Source: Podospora pseudoanserina
Taxonomy: Eukaryota > Ascomycota > Sordariomycetes > Sordariales > Podosporaceae
Assembly: GCF_035222485.1 (NCBI RefSeq)
Contig: NC_085920.1
Coordinates: forward strand, 1,364,001-1,428,000
Length of the DNA stretch: 64,000 nucleotides
Direction: 5' to 3'
Shown piece after piece: positions 11,158 to 22,921 of this stretch. The position numbers were made by a program, and so were the translations under genes. The notes under the pieces were generated by a model. That model saw nothing but the letters and a program-made list of their open reading frames with translations. It was not told where the DNA came from and did not search any database. How positions within the stretch are numbered: the stretch's first letter is position 1; each line of letters begins with the position of its first letter.

Positions 11158-13653
11158 TTATTCCATGAGAGTATGCCGGGGGATCATGTTGAGGAGCAGC
11201 ATCAAGGGGAGGAACCAGGAGGAGGAGGAGTTGGGGTCTAGGCTGTGGTAGTCAGGGTTATTCGTACCAGTTACTCCCGCCCCGGCAGGACTAGGCATTC
11301 GCTCTCTGCCCTCGTTGGGGTGCGGTCTTTCTCTCTCACGGTCTCTGTCACGATCGCGGGACCGACGAGGGGAGCGTTCCATCCGTGGGGGTTCACGGGG
11401 TGTGGCCCGCGGGGAAGACAACCGCTCGTCCCTTCGCCAGCGCTCCCGATCGTCATGGTAGCGGTCTCGTTCTCTTTCTCGCTCTCGTTCTCGACGATCT
11501 CGTTCCCGGTCGCTAAGTCGTTGGTCCCTCTCCCGATCTCGGAGGTGGTCACGGTCGCGGACTTCGCGGTCGAGGTCCCGACGGCGGTCGATGTCGGCGT
11601 GGCTGCTTGTGCGGCGGTGGTTGTCCGGACGGGAGAGGTAAGGGCCGCCGTTGTTGCGGGTGTAGCCCCGGACAGAAGAAATGTCGTCGTCGGATTCGAC
11701 CTCGATAACGCGGTGGCCGCCGTTGCGGTGGAGGGAAGCGGCTGCTGCGGCTGGGGCTGGGGGACCGCGGTCTCTTCCGCGGTCGCTGGCTCGGTCGCTG
11801 TGTCTCCTCTCGTCGCTGTCTCGTTCACGGTCGCTGTGTCGTCTTGCCTCTCTTTCGCGGTCTGACTCTCGTGTTGGACGCTTGTCTCGCTCCCTGTCCC
11901 TCTCCCGCTCACGTGCTCTATCCCTCTCTCTGTCTCGCTCTCTGTCTCTTTCCCGTTCTCGCTCCCGTTCTCTGTCAAAGGCAGCTTCGGCAGCTCTTTG
12001 GCGCTCCCTCTCGCGCTCCCGGCTTGACTGTTTCCTGCTTCTTCGGATGCGCTCGTCCTCTGAATCAGTAGAGTCCGTCTCGTCGTGAGACCACGACCGG
12101 TTCAGCCTCGAACTGGGAAGATCCCCATCTCTGCTACCCCTAGAGGCAGTTACCACCACTGGTACCGGGCCTTCCTTTCTTCCTCGTGACCCGCTCAGGC
12201 TTCGTTGCCGCTCGCTGGCCGGTGGCATGCCCGTCATAAAGCTGGTGAGCTTGTCTTTGAGGTCATACAGAGTGCTTTTCCGCCTGTGCTCGTCGTCCCC
12301 TCTTGGTGTTGTCCTACCACTGTCACCTGGCGATGGTCGTGGTGAGTGGGTTCTTACGCCGGGGTGGGCATGTGGGTGCGATGTTGGAATGGGAGGTGGA
12401 GGCATGCTTGTGCGGATGATACGGGGTAACTCCTCGGAGCTGCCGGTATAAACGCGGCGAACACCGGGAATCGGGGGCTCGTTGGAAGGGCGCTGAGTCC
12501 GTCTTGGTGTTCGGGGACTGATCGGGGGTTCGTCCGACTCCGATGTGCTGTATTGTCTGGGCTGGCTGTGACGACGCGGTTGCGGGCTGCGATCAGGGCC
12601 GAGGTGAGGTATCCTAACTGATGGGCGGCCCTCCATAGGTGAATGCGGATAATCGGAGAAGCTCCTTCGGCGTGATGGTTCATCGGAGGAAGACTGGCGA
12701 TGAAGGTAGTGCTCCCGCTCCCTGGCAGCCTGTTCTCTGGCCCGCTCTCGCTCTCGTTCTGGTGATCTTGATGGCCCTGGTGCTACATTCACATATGTCA
12801 CCTTGACTGGACGAGAGCCAAAGTAGTCGCGAGGTGTCCCTGGCTGTGGTGTCGGCGGGACGTGGTGAACATTGTATGAGGGGATCCTGCGCTCTGCATA
12901 CGTTGGCTTTGGCTCCTCTCTTGGCTTCTCCCTGGGCTTCTCCTTGGGCTTCTCCTTGGGCTCCTCTGCAGCTGCTTCCTGGATATGCTTAGCCTTGCAC
13001 TCCTGATACCACCGATCAGTGTCGATGTCTGTATCCTGGGGCAGCGCTTCCTTGGGCAAGTCGGCAGGGAACTGGAAGGCAGTGTCAGGGTGCTTCAGGC
13101 CCCAGTGCTTGGCCGCATATTGGAGGACTGGGACTTGTTCCTGTGGCTCAAGCAGTGTCTGGATTGCCTGCCACCGCACAAAGCCCTTGGTTGTCAAAGC
13201 TGGAATCGATGGGGGAGCGTAGTCGTCTTCTGTTGGCAAGAGCCAGTGTTGACAGCCGAGACCCTGGAAAACATCGGATATGAAGGGGTTGTCCATATCG
13301 ACAAAGAGGACTACCATGGCCGTTGTTAGCTTTGCGCATTGTTTGAGTAAGGTAAGATGCCGCCGTCCCACTCACAGTCAAAATTGTAACCGGCAGCCTT
13401 GTAGAAGGCTGCTAGCTTCTTTGGCGTCAAGTACCTATCATTCTTGTCACCGATCTCCTTGATCTAAACGCGCAGACCATTGTTAGTAAAGGCTCCATTT
13501 CTCCATCTCTGGGCAACATACGATATGTAGTGAGAGCGCCCTCAAAAACGCATCGAGAATAGGGGTCGGAGTGGGAATCGGCTTCGCTGTGGTGAAGAGG
13601 TAGCCATAGTAGGCGTTGCCGTCCTCGGCGTCTGTTGCGGTTGGATTCGCCAT
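11158..13653 (-). CDS. DUF7514 domain protein with mixed-charge tail (790 aa)
   Basis: Three exons: 13653-13522, 13463-13376 and 13310-11158. Introns are 58 nt (donor GTATGT, branch TACTAAC) and 65 nt (donor GTGAGT, branch GCTAAC). The N-terminal 150 residues form a DUF7514 domain, a fungal family of unknown function, recognised by YGYLFTT, RYLTPKKLAAFYKAAG, GLGCQHWLLPTEDDYAPPSI and the run ending in WQAIQTLLEPQEQVP. It is followed by a Lys/Pro/Glu repeat (EKPKEKPREKPREEPK). Then come a long Ser/Pro/Arg-rich region and several hundred residues of alternating Arg with Glu or Asp (RERERERDRERDRERD). Such mixed-charge tails are known to favour nuclear condensates; that role here is inference. 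The C-terminus may be longer than modelled because of the candidate exon at 10624-11142. The domain assignment is from memory of the family pattern. Confidence 0.82.
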
Positions 13654-15155
13654 TGCTTCAGTTGTCCCTCAGACCAGCTTCTTGCGATGTTGGCGTCGGC
13701 GTGGGGTGGTTATGAAATACACCAGTGCACATCATATCAGCCCCGACTCTGAGTTCGACCTCGTGGGCGGTGGGCGATAATCGGCGTTGGAGGTTGCTGT
13801 CGTGACACGATCGGGAGGGGCAAAAATAGGTGGTTTGCAGCAGGAGGGGTTCACAGCAGAGGGATCCGGACATGAGATAATTAACCAAGTTCTTGGATCT
13901 AAAAGTAACGAAGGTAAGGTACCCTATCTGAAAAGTAGGCGGGCAGACAGGAAAGTCGCCGGGCTTCCAAGGTGCTGAGTTGTAGTCGGGTATGAAGCGA
14001 ATAGCTCAGAGTCGCATTCGAGATGCTTCTTAGGCAGACTTGAGTCAACAAGAGTCTTCTTCAGCAAAGTGTTTGCAAGAATATCTGCGGCAGCTGTGCG
14101 CGGCGCTGTACCAAGTTGCGAAACCAACTCTGCGGGCCAACATATGGTTGACGCAACCAGTGACAGGGGTTCACCAAGGCTTTTTGCTGAGGGGCTGGAC
14201 TGGTGGAGGGGCAGTGAGGGTTGGCAGGTTGGGTTCCAGGTTGGCAACACCACCGCTGACGCTTCAACTGCTGACACGTGCTTCCGGTTTACACAAGAAA
14301 TCCAGCGCCTGCTTGTAGCTTCTCGTAGCTTCTCGTAGCTTCTTTTGTACAGGCATACTTGGGGTCCTCTGCCCAAGACCCTGGATAAGGAACTTAGTAT
14401 CATGAATCTCAACTGCACGTACGATCTACCCTGAGATCCACCTCCGCGTGGCTGGGACAGATGATCTCGTGGCTCCGCTGCGTAGCCGTTAGAATCATGG
14501 ATCTAGAAGAATAAGAGGCTGGTGTTGACGTTGTGAAAAAGCGGGCGGAGGCCTGCCACTCAGAACCGTTCATCTGATTACAACATCAGACCCTATCTAG
14601 TGACCATGGCCATCGGGCGCGCGACAACACCAACTCGGGCGAACGAGGTCAAAACACACAATTTGGGACGGAATTGCATTCAAAACATGAGGCCAACACT
14701 GTTTGGCAGTTGAAAGACTGGAAAGACAAGCAACCATCCGTCCGCCCCAACATCTAAATAAACCCCGCACAGCTCTCGGTGTTATCCCAGATTCATCTGA
14801 TATATAGCTCTTTCCTCTATTTGATGTCATATCCAATATCTCCGAGAAACCATGCCAGAAACCGCACGTGCTGCTGTATCTTGGTGTAACCGACCTCTGC
14901 TTTTGCTGCAGGGCACCCACATGCCGATGATGTCGACTGGTAACCTTGCCGTACCCAACCGCCCATACCCGGTCTCGGCACGGCCCCGGTCGGAGCCGGA
15001 AGATGACCCAAGCCGGGGGAAACGGACACAAGAGACACGGAGGACCCACCACCGGGCCACTGCATCCCTCATCAAATCCAATAACCACCTCACACGTGCA
15101 ATGTGTAGTGTGCACACCTTACACATTCTCCCCTAAACCTCTCCCAAACATGACA
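13654..15155. other. intergenic, no gene recognised
   Basis: Upstream region of the DUF7514 gene and 3' flank of the acetyltransferase gene. Three tandem copies of GTAGCTTCTC (10 bp) lie at 14315-14344. Several ORFs on both strands lack any recognisable domain. Confidence 0.55.
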
Positions 15156-15917
15156 TCACCTCCCCCCCTTCCCAACCACAAACCGATACGTAGGCAACCT
15201 CACCAACCCCCTCCCCCCCCCATCCTCCTCCTCCCAAGTCAAAAACCTCTCAAACCCACTCCCCTCCAAGATCCTCTGACTAGCCTTATTCCCCTCCGCC
15301 GTAACAGCAATAACCACCTCCTCCACCACCCCCCTTTCCCCTTCCCCTTCCACCACAACCACACTCCTCGGATCAACCATCAACTCAACCACCCCCCTCT
15401 CCAACCCCCCCCAAATCCCCTCCCACCCCCTCATAAACTCCTTCCCAAACCCCCGCCCCCAATACTCCCGTCTAAACATATATCCAATCTCCGGCCACCC
15501 AAAACTCCACATCGCATCATGAAACCCCCCAATCCCAATCATTTTTCCTCCTTCTTCCCTCAAACAAATCGCACAGTTGTAATTCTCCCTCTCGTTCCCC
15601 TCCACAAACCTCTCCAACCTCTGCCACGTCTCCCCAATGTCTTTGTCCACCACCCCCAGATAAGTCCACACCATCACCTCCGGCTGGGTTCGCAGTTCGT
15701 GCAAAGCCGGGAGGTCAGTCTTGGATAGAGGGCGGATGATGAGCCGTTCCGTGTACACTGCCTTCCTCTCCGCGTTTAAGGGGAAAGGTCGCTTGGGTAG
15801 CGTGGTTTTCACACGGACAAAAATAGACTTGTCCGGCTTGGGGTCAATGACTCTGCTGTCGTCTGGATTGTTGGTGCCGTTTTTTATGGCGGCGACGTCG
15901 AGGGTGTTGTCGGCCAT
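15156..15917 (-). CDS. GNAT-family N-acetyltransferase (253 aa)
   Basis: Single-exon gene. Transfers an acetyl group from acetyl-CoA to an amine or protein N-terminus; the substrate is unknown. From about residue 55 the sequence follows the RimJ/RimL-type (Acetyltransf_3) pattern: TERLIIRPLSKTDLPALHEL, GGKMIGIGGFHDAM, EIGYMFRREYWGRGFGKEF (the Q/R-x-x-G-x-G/A acetyl-CoA loop appears as R-E-Y-W-G-R-G-F-G) and the closing NKASQRILEGSGFERF. There is no targeting signal. Codon usage changes sharply: roughly the first 80 codons mostly end in C or A, while the rest end almost entirely in G or T, giving runs of GGG, GAG and AGG. This matches the 5'-to-3' pattern seen in other genes of the window and need not mean foreign origin. 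The family is secure and the specific function open. Confidence 0.9.
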   Translation of the reverse strand: MADNTLDVAAIKNGTNNPDDSRVIDPKPDKSIFVRVKTTLPKRPFPLNAERKAVYTERLIIRPLSKTDLPALHELRTQPEVMVWTYLGVVDKDIGETWQRLERFVEGNERENYNCAICLREEGGKMIGIGGFHDAMWSFGWPEIGYMFRREYWGRGFGKEFMRGWEGIWGGLERGVVELMVDPRSVVVVEGEGERGVVEEVVIAVTAEGNKASQRILEGSGFERFLTWEEEDGGGRGLVRLPTYRFVVGKGGR

Positions 15918-16460
15918 GATGAACGATGCGCGATATGTCTGCCAAAGGTGAGTGGGATAGAGTGGGGACGGCGAGTGTACGGAACTAGGTCAAGTCTGAA
16001 AAGAGAGAGATATTGGAGATAAAAGGTGAAAATTACGTAGTCGTGAGGATCAGCCGTTGAGTCAGGCATCCCTGGCTGATATCAATATCGCAACCTAACT
16101 TCCTGTTTTGGAGTGGGAAAATGCAAGGCTGACACTGTCTTACACAACTACATCATTCAGCCTGCGCCCTTTGGTCGACACATTACACTTTAACCGCCGC
16201 AAACCTACCGCGGTCAATGTCACCACCCGCGGAATCCAGAGAAGCGTCCAAACTTTTGTTCAATTTCAAAAACATTGCACGAGCAATCCCAGAGACCGTG
16301 GACACCAAAAGAGCAATAAGAACAACTGTGCCCCGAAACGCAAACCCGTGCTTGACCATTTATTCATTTCATGCTCATTCTAGGGAGCAAATGCTGGTAA
16401 CCCATTTTCCTAGTGAACACCTGAAGAACCTGCCAAACCCAGCCACATCCATGAACCCCT
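15918..16460. other. intergenic, 3' flank of eL20 and promoter side of the acetyltransferase
   Basis: No further gene recognised. Confidence 0.55.
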
Positions 16461-17478
16461 TTAAGCAATAGTCGATGGGCGAGTGGCGCTGAAGACCTTC
16501 TTGGTGTTGGTCTTGGCGACACGGTGGGGGAGGGGGAAAGTGAGGTCCTTGGTGATGAGCTGCTTGATGTAGGGGCGCTTGACGTCCTCGGTCTTCTCGA
16601 TCTCAACAACGCGGAGGATCTAGATGCAAATTGTCAGTATCTAGACTCGGGCACGATTTCCGTGGGCTTGTTCATACGTGGATGGATCTGAAACGGGCAC
16701 GATGGCGGGCGGCCATGTCGGAGTAGAGAGCCTCAACAGCCTTGGTTCTGGAGGTCTCACGGTACTCCTTGTACATGTTGTGGGTACCAGACCGGGAGTC
16801 GTAGCGGATCCAGATGCCGAAGTTCTTGACTCTGAGGGGGTGCTTCTCGGAGATCTATGATACGGGTCAGTCTCCTCTGTCCCCAGCCAAATATTGATTC
16901 CAAGCGAGCATACCTGGTTGACACTGACGATCTCGCCAGTGGCCTTCTTCACCTTGCGGAGACCGCGAAGGAAATACCAGAAACGGGACTTGGCAATAAC
17001 CTCATTGGGCGCGAAGATGCGCATGCGATAGAGGGCGGGGCTGGGGTTAGCCTCGGTGGGCAGATGGCGCCCAATGACCTGGTATTCCTGAAGACGACCT
17101 GGCACAGATTGTCAGTATCTCGAGTGTTTTGTCGTAAAGATCCCGAGTTTGCAGCGATGGCGGCGTGTTGGAATATCGAATGCTGGCCGGTCGATAAAGA
17201 ATGCACAAACTCCCAGTTCCCCGTCGAAAATAGGCGATAGATTGCGGCACCCCGATGCCAACCCTGATATATCTTCTCAACATGGTCCTCCACAGCAACA
17301 ATCAACGAGTCGTTCCCTCCCTGCCCAATTCACATGTCTTGAGGCAAGCCTCCCTCCCATCGTGTCATGCATTTCGTTGGATGGTGAATTTGTCGTCGTT
17401 CGTCGAAGTTATTCTCGGTCGCCGCCTTCGCTGCAAACTCAAAAGATGCCAATGGAATCGAAAAAATTGCTTACCCAT
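16461..17478 (-). CDS. RPL20: 60S ribosomal protein eL20 (L18a), 174 aa
   Basis: Component of the cytosolic large ribosomal subunit. Four coding exons: 17478-17475 (only ATGG), 17098-16914, 16854-16678 and 16619-16461. The joined product starts [20 protein letters not shown] and contains [60 protein letters not shown] and [19 protein letters not shown], all diagnostic of eL20. Its length is normal for the family. The first coding intron is long (376 nt; donor GTAAGC, branch ACTGACAA, acceptor CCAG). A 63-nt intron in the 5' leader (17541-17479; donor GTAAGT, branch ATCTAAC) ends exactly at the base before the ATG. The start codon is thus a tiny exon between two introns, a common layout for fungal ribosomal protein genes. 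Codons end in C throughout, as expected for very high expression. It is divergent from the Csn12-like gene. Confidence 0.97.
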
Positions 17479-17541
17479 CTGGAAAAGGATCGTTAGATTA
17501 ATTCAAAGGTATCTTCTCTTTAACACCGAGGCCTAACTTAC
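17479..17541 (-). other. 5'-leader intron of the eL20 gene
   Basis: 63 nt with donor GTAAGT, branch ATCTAAC and acceptor TTTTCCAG, ending directly before the start codon. Introns of this sort often enhance expression of ribosomal protein genes; that is family knowledge and is not shown here. Confidence 0.75.
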
Positions 17542-18071
17542 TTTGCTGGTTTGTCGTGGATCGCTGTCGATGCCGTGTGCTGTCCGAGTCCAGAATTAGC
17601 GATAACGAGGGTCAAGAAAAAATTGGGTGTGCTTGGTTTAGGGCTCGCGCGCATTGACCATCCCCGCAGAGAACCTCAGCCACATGTGGCGGGGCGGAAG
17701 TGAGTTTGAAAGCTGACGCCACAGAGGTGGGGCAACTTTAAGGGAGCCAAGATATGAGCTCGCAAGCCAATCAGAGCAACGCAATCCTCTCACGCTCAAG
17801 TTGCCATCTCACTCTTCCACTGCACTCCCAATACAGGACGATATTCCAGCTACATTTACAAGATATTTGAGACTGCCCACCGAGAGCGATATTTGTAGAA
17901 TTTGGCGGCTATCCTGCGATCAATCCTCATCTGCAGACAATCGTTCGACTCCAATAAGAACAACAGTCAACTCGATACCGCTCCCATCACTTGGTGGGGC
18001 AACCACAACATCACACAGCTTGCGCCCAAGCCAAGCTCACCCTGTCAACACCCCAGTTCAAACATCCCATC
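17542..18071. promoter_or_regulatory. shared upstream region of eL20 (-) and the Csn12-like gene (+)
   Basis: The two start codons face away from each other with about 590 bp between them, including the eL20 leader intron. The region has no coding potential. It must contain both promoters; no specific factor site could be assigned. Confidence 0.5.
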
Positions 18072-19685
18072 ATGGAGTTCGGCCCAGCGCTTTACCACGA
18101 GTTTGGAGAGGCTTGGAAGACAAGGGATGGTTACCGACTAGCAAAGACCATCTCTCCAGAGTTGACTCCTAGCCAGTTGTCCAGCATATGGCAAAGTGCG
18201 AATGGTGCGGGAAGTTACAAAGCAGCTCGGGACGACGATGTGAAAGCAGCCATTAAGCGTGGTCTTTCCAGTAGTTCAGCGCGTTTGGACGGCATCGGCC
18301 AAAAGGAGATCAAGGGTTGGGTCGAGGTTTACTTTGCTTACTGGCAAGCTGCCGGCATCCTTGCTCAAGTGCAGCAGACCTCATCATGGACCAATGCTTA
18401 TGAGCAGTGGAAAGTCTTGATCAACGCTCTCATCCAGGGGTATAACAGTCATGAGTTTGAAGCCTGGACCATTCCGTGTCTCTATGTGGCGGGCAAACAT
18501 CTGCGGTTGTTTGCGATGCAGGCGGATGAGCACACAAGTGTCAACGACAACTCGGCAACTGCATTCCAAGATGACTTTGACCCAGAATTACAGAAACATC
18601 AGAAATTGGAGGACTGTGCGCGAGTTCTTAACAAAGTATTCACGATTTGCCTGAGTGACAGGTAGGAATTCCGTTCTCTTAATGTTGCTGCCAGCTGAGG
18701 CTAATATCATTACAGAGCACCACTCGAAGAGTCTCGGAAATGGGGGCTCTATTACATCGTCAACCTTCTCTTCAAGACTTACTTCAAGCTCAATGCGACA
18801 GGATTGTCGAAAAATGTGCTGAGGATTTTGACCGCAGGACGGGGAGATATGCCAGACTTTCATGCATTCCCAAAGTCTCAGCAGGTCACTTTCAAATACC
18901 ACGAAGGAGTATTATGCTTCCTTGAGGAGAACTATGCTGAAGCTGAGAAGCATCTGACGGAAGCATGGAACACCTGCCACAAAGACGCCATGAGGAACAA
19001 AGAGTAGGTGGCCTTCCATGCTCTACATGGATCTTTTACGCTTTGCTAATATGATACACCTAGGTTGATCTTGACATATCTAATTCCGTGCCACCTCATC
19101 ACAACCCACACCCTTCCCACAGAAAAGCTGCTGGAGCCTTACCCACGACTACAAAAGCTCTTCCTCCCACTCTCTCGGTGCATCAAGCAGGGCGAGCTCC
19201 ACAAATTCGACATCGCCCTTCAGGAAGCCGAGGACGAGTTTGTCAAACGGCGCATCTACCTCACCCTCGAAAGAGGACGCGACATCGCACTACGCAATCT
19301 CCTCCGCAAAGTGTTCATCGCCGGCGGCTTCGAGCCAGTAGCGAAGGAGGGAGACAAGCCTTTTCGCCGGACTCGTATCCCAGTAGCAGAGTTTGCCGCG
19401 GCTATCAGCCTCGGCAGCGAGGAGAAGGTTGACAATGACGAGGTTGAGTGTCTTTTGGCAAATATGATTTACAAAGTGAGTCAAAACTATGCCTTACCTT
19501 CCATGTTTCTGCCTGGGGCGTCAAGGCATCCACGGCTGTCGACATTGATTGGTGTAACATCGTCCGTGAGTCATCCAGTCACTGACACCGTTTGTTTGTA
19601 GGGACTGATCAAGGGATATATCTCTCGTGAACGAAGTATTGTGGTGCTCAGCAAGTCGGGGGCGTTTCCCGGGACTGGCGTTTGA
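18072..19685 (+). CDS. csn12: PCI-domain protein, Csn12/Thp1-like (457 aa)
   Basis: Four exons: 18072-18661, 18716-19003, 19064-19475 and 19602-19685. Introns have donors GTAGGA, GTAGGT and GTGAGT, and acceptors TTACAG, CCTAG and TGTAG. The joined frame is continuous and starts [20 protein letters not shown]. The N-terminal two thirds are helical repeats (for example [20 protein letters not shown] and [20 protein letters not shown]). The C-terminal part is a PCI domain with [20 protein letters not shown], then the winged-helix end [20 protein letters not shown] and [10 protein letters not shown]. These are characteristic of Csn12, the COP9-signalosome-associated paralogue of Thp1/PCID2 that is also linked to mRNA processing and export. 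Length and order of motifs match the family. The ATG at 18072 was chosen because it begins the conserved region; upstream in-frame ATGs precede less conserved sequence. Confidence 0.9.
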
Positions 19686-21888
19686 GCGGGGCAGATATGG
19701 GCATTGACCGCGCCCCATTTGGGAAGGCTTGATAAGATCATCATCAACTGCTGTGTCCAACTGGATCTTCTGGGACTCACCGAGTTCTTGGTCGTGTAGG
19801 GAAAAGGTGTGACAATTTCATGGTGGTGCCCCCGAACCCGACGGCAGGAAAGGGAGGGATCATCCATCCCGCACGACGGCATTTGTGGTGGTGCCATCGG
19901 ATACCTATCACCACTTGGCGTGCGTGAACAAGCCTGGGAGCTTTCTCACACCATCACCAACAAAACAGCGGGCTGCAAAAAGATCTTGAGAACGAAAGGG
20001 ACATGAATTACGGATATGGATAGCATTTGAGCGGGGGAAAAAGCTGTTAATCAATTACAAAGTCAGTTTAATCCACTGTCTTATAGTTTTGTCTCCTCCA
20101 CCAAAAATCCAAACTACAAGAATCAGGGTGAGCGTGAACAGCGTGAATCGGTGACTTTGGGGGGTGTTGGTTTGGTGATATAGTTTAGTGCGGGGTTGCT
20201 TTGGAAACGGCCCCAAACGGGGCGGAAACCCACTAAACATCGCCCCCTTTTCCCGCAGCAATCAAGTGTGCCGCACCACCATATTTACACCGTAAGCATT
20301 ACTATTACAGTGAGGTACCGAGAAGGTTCAATCCATGAAGATGACACCATTCCTTTTTCTTTTGTTACAATCATCTCATTCGGTACTTTTTGCAACAGCC
20401 CACACCACCATGCGCACCCCCTGGCTTTTGTCTCTCGATCTACGGTACCCAACATGCCTCCGTTCTGTGTTCGAACTGCGTGTTCACTGCCTGCGCAACA
20501 AGACATGCTTTTGACTCAACCCCTGAGTGATGAGATGAGCAACAAGGCTCATTCATCTTGAGTCACTTACACAAGGGGATTGTACACATTCCATCATTAC
20601 GATGGCACAAAGACATGTTTCTCCACCCCCTCTTCCCATGTCTGATGAAAATATCCAGAAGGGTGTGTGTGAACGGGTCTGACCGTCTTCTGTCCCCCTT
20701 ATCTCCCCCCTGCCATCGAAAAGGTGGTGTGGAAAATGGCGGTTACCATCCTATTGGACAACCCAAACTTTCCCAGCTGTATGGGTGGTGTGGGTAAGGT
20801 AGGGGATGAATGGTGCGGCAGGTCATTCTGGACTAGGTAGCAATGCAAAAGCGGGAGTTGAAAATCCGCTTCAATGGCAGGTCGTGGTGGCAAAAGAAAC
20901 ATTCTTTTTGCTATCGTCATTACCGATTAATCCACAATGACACAGTCTCACCGAGATCAAATTTTCAAGTATGAAGGCTCTCACGGAGATTTCCAGAGTC
21001 TGCAGAAATTTTAGGGGGGTGAAAGCTCTCCAAAAATCGGCTGGCAAAGCTTGGTGTTTTCTCATTCTCAAGAGAAAAAACAGCGAGAGAAAAAGCCTCC
21101 AGCGTTTTTTTCCTGGTTTTGATATCTTGATATCGTTCCTGAGTTATGTTCCTCTTTCTTGCTGCTGCAAAAAAAAAACAAAAAAAAAAAAACAAGCGAA
21201 AACAAGCTTTTTTTTCCACCAAAGAGCGTAAGAATCGTAGTCATACAAATCACCCACCCACCCTCCCTCCCCCCTTCCTATTCCCGTTGTCCCACTGTCC
21301 AGAACATCTTGATCATTCTGCCCTGTTCATTCCATCCTCCGAAACCCAGCGTTCGCTCTTCGTCTGACGACCGACGTGATATCCAAACCAATGTGAGATG
21401 ATGGTACAAAGGAAACAAGGGAAAATAAAACAGCCCACCCCATGGTAGTGTGCCGTCTAATACAAATACGGCTAAACCTTCTCAAAAGCATGCCAGAAGA
21501 ATGAGAAATACCCGCCCAGAAAATATTAGTACAAATGTTTTGGGGTTTTAAACTTGTGAATGTCAAGGGAAAAACAACCAAAAGAAAAAAGCAAACCCAA
21601 AGAACTCCAAAAAAAAAATGAAGAACAATCTATGGTGATAATGATCCGATGATTAAGACCCTCCCGAAAAAGTAATAAGAAATAAAAGGGTGTGAAGAAG
21701 AGAAGAAAAACACATGAGTCATTAAGTTATGAGAGGGTGTAACAATAGAAAAAGGCCAAACAAACAGCATCTCGAGTCGGGGGTATTTGTTTTGTTTTGT
21801 CGATGTCGAGAGGGGTGTGCGAGACCGTGGTATCGCGGACAAAGGAAAAACAGACAAAGTAGATCAAGGCAGTATCATGATGGGCAGC
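19686..21888. other. long intergenic stretch between convergent genes
   Basis: Lies between the stops of the Csn12-like (+) and BTB (-) genes. It includes an A-rich tract at about 21171-21193. No ORF has a recognisable product, and no RNA gene or mobile element is visible. Confidence 0.55.
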
Positions 21889-22921
21889 CTAAAAACGGCC
21901 GCCGCTTCTCGGTGTGCGAGGGGTGCTCCTATTGACCAGTCAGTCGGTGGCCAACAGGACTATACGCAGATGGGCAAAACTTACGCAGCACTCGAAAGGT
22001 CATCGACATGGTTGCACATGGCCACAAACAAGTCAAAGAATAGCTGGGTGCCGCCGTTCAACATCTCAAGCTGCATCGTGCCGCTCTTCTTGAAGGTGCT
22101 GCGGCAGCGGATGATGAGGGCGAGATAATGGGCGCGGAGCTTGGAGTCGGTGTCGGGAGTGTGGGCGTAGGCGTAGCGGGCCGAGGAGAGAATGATGCTC
22201 GCTTGGATACCGGATTCTGTCTGTGTTAGCGTTGAGAACAAGTCAAGAGGAAATGGTGTACATACGAAGACCTTGCTTTCTCAACGACACCCTCTTCAGC
22301 TCGTCTAACCCATACTTCTCCGCCGCGCAGTAGATGACCGTGTCCTTGAGAAGCTCGCCGTCAACAGTATGGTGGTAGATGGTGGCATCATGACGCGCCT
22401 CATCTGTCAGCTGCTCCATCTCCCACGAGTTGCGCTTCTTGTTATGCACGAGGCGGGGGAAGTAATCGCCCTTGTAGAGATACTCGAGGACAGACGAGAA
22501 GATCTCAGGCTCTTCGTCGGGCAGGGAGATCTTCTTCGTCTGGGAGTCAAACATCTGGTTCTGAAGGATGTTGAGGAAGAAGGGTGATGTGGAGAGGACA
22601 TGTTCGTGGGCAGCAAAGACGCGTTGCTCCTGGCCGACGACGAGAGTTACAATGGCGGAGATGGGAGAGTTGCTGGGGTCATATTATGTCAGTATATTGA
22701 AGTGGGCATGCAAAACATCTAGCGACTTACTCAAAGTTTGAGTGAGACGCATTGGCATTGGAAATGGTGCCTGCACGACGACGGCCGGATTGAGACTCAG
22801 GTCGTCGCTTGGAAATACCGGCCTCCTTGCTGAATGACGAAGTCGACTTCCCAGACCGATGACCCTTACTGAAGCTCTTGCTCCGCATATGTTGAACAGG
22901 CTCGTAGCGGGTGGAAAACAT
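21889..22921 (-). CDS. BTB/POZ domain protein (289 aa)
   Basis: Four exons: 22921-22731, 22672-22266, 22216-21985 and 21928-21889. Introns are 58, 49 and 56 nt with donors GTAAGT, GTATGT and GTAAGT and branches such as ACTGACAT and CGCTAAC. Residues 1-65 are basic and Ser-rich and probably disordered. The BTB fold follows: SPISAIVTLVVGQEQRVFAA, HVLSTSPFFLNILQNQMFD, ISLPDEEPEIFSSVLEYLYK and DTVIYCAAEKYGLDELKRVS. A C-terminal helical region (ASIILSSARYAYAHTPDTD) ends in a short basic tail from exon 4 (ASTPRTPRSGGRF). If the last intron is kept, translation stops at once because the donor GTAAGT supplies TAA, so both forms differ only in the tail. BTB proteins often act as dimerising or Cullin-3 adaptors. 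The partner here is unknown; a Kelch, MATH or zinc-finger module is absent. Confidence 0.88.

Noticed and set aside
11245-11865. 206-codon plus-strand ORF, hydrophobic and Val/Ser-rich
   Set aside because: It is antisense to the Arg/Glu/Asp repeat region of the DUF7514 gene; the open frame is a by-product of that low-complexity coding sequence.
14946-15728. 260-codon Pro/His-rich plus-strand ORF
   Set aside because: It lies antisense to the acetyltransferase, whose G-rich codons read as CCC/CCT on the other strand.
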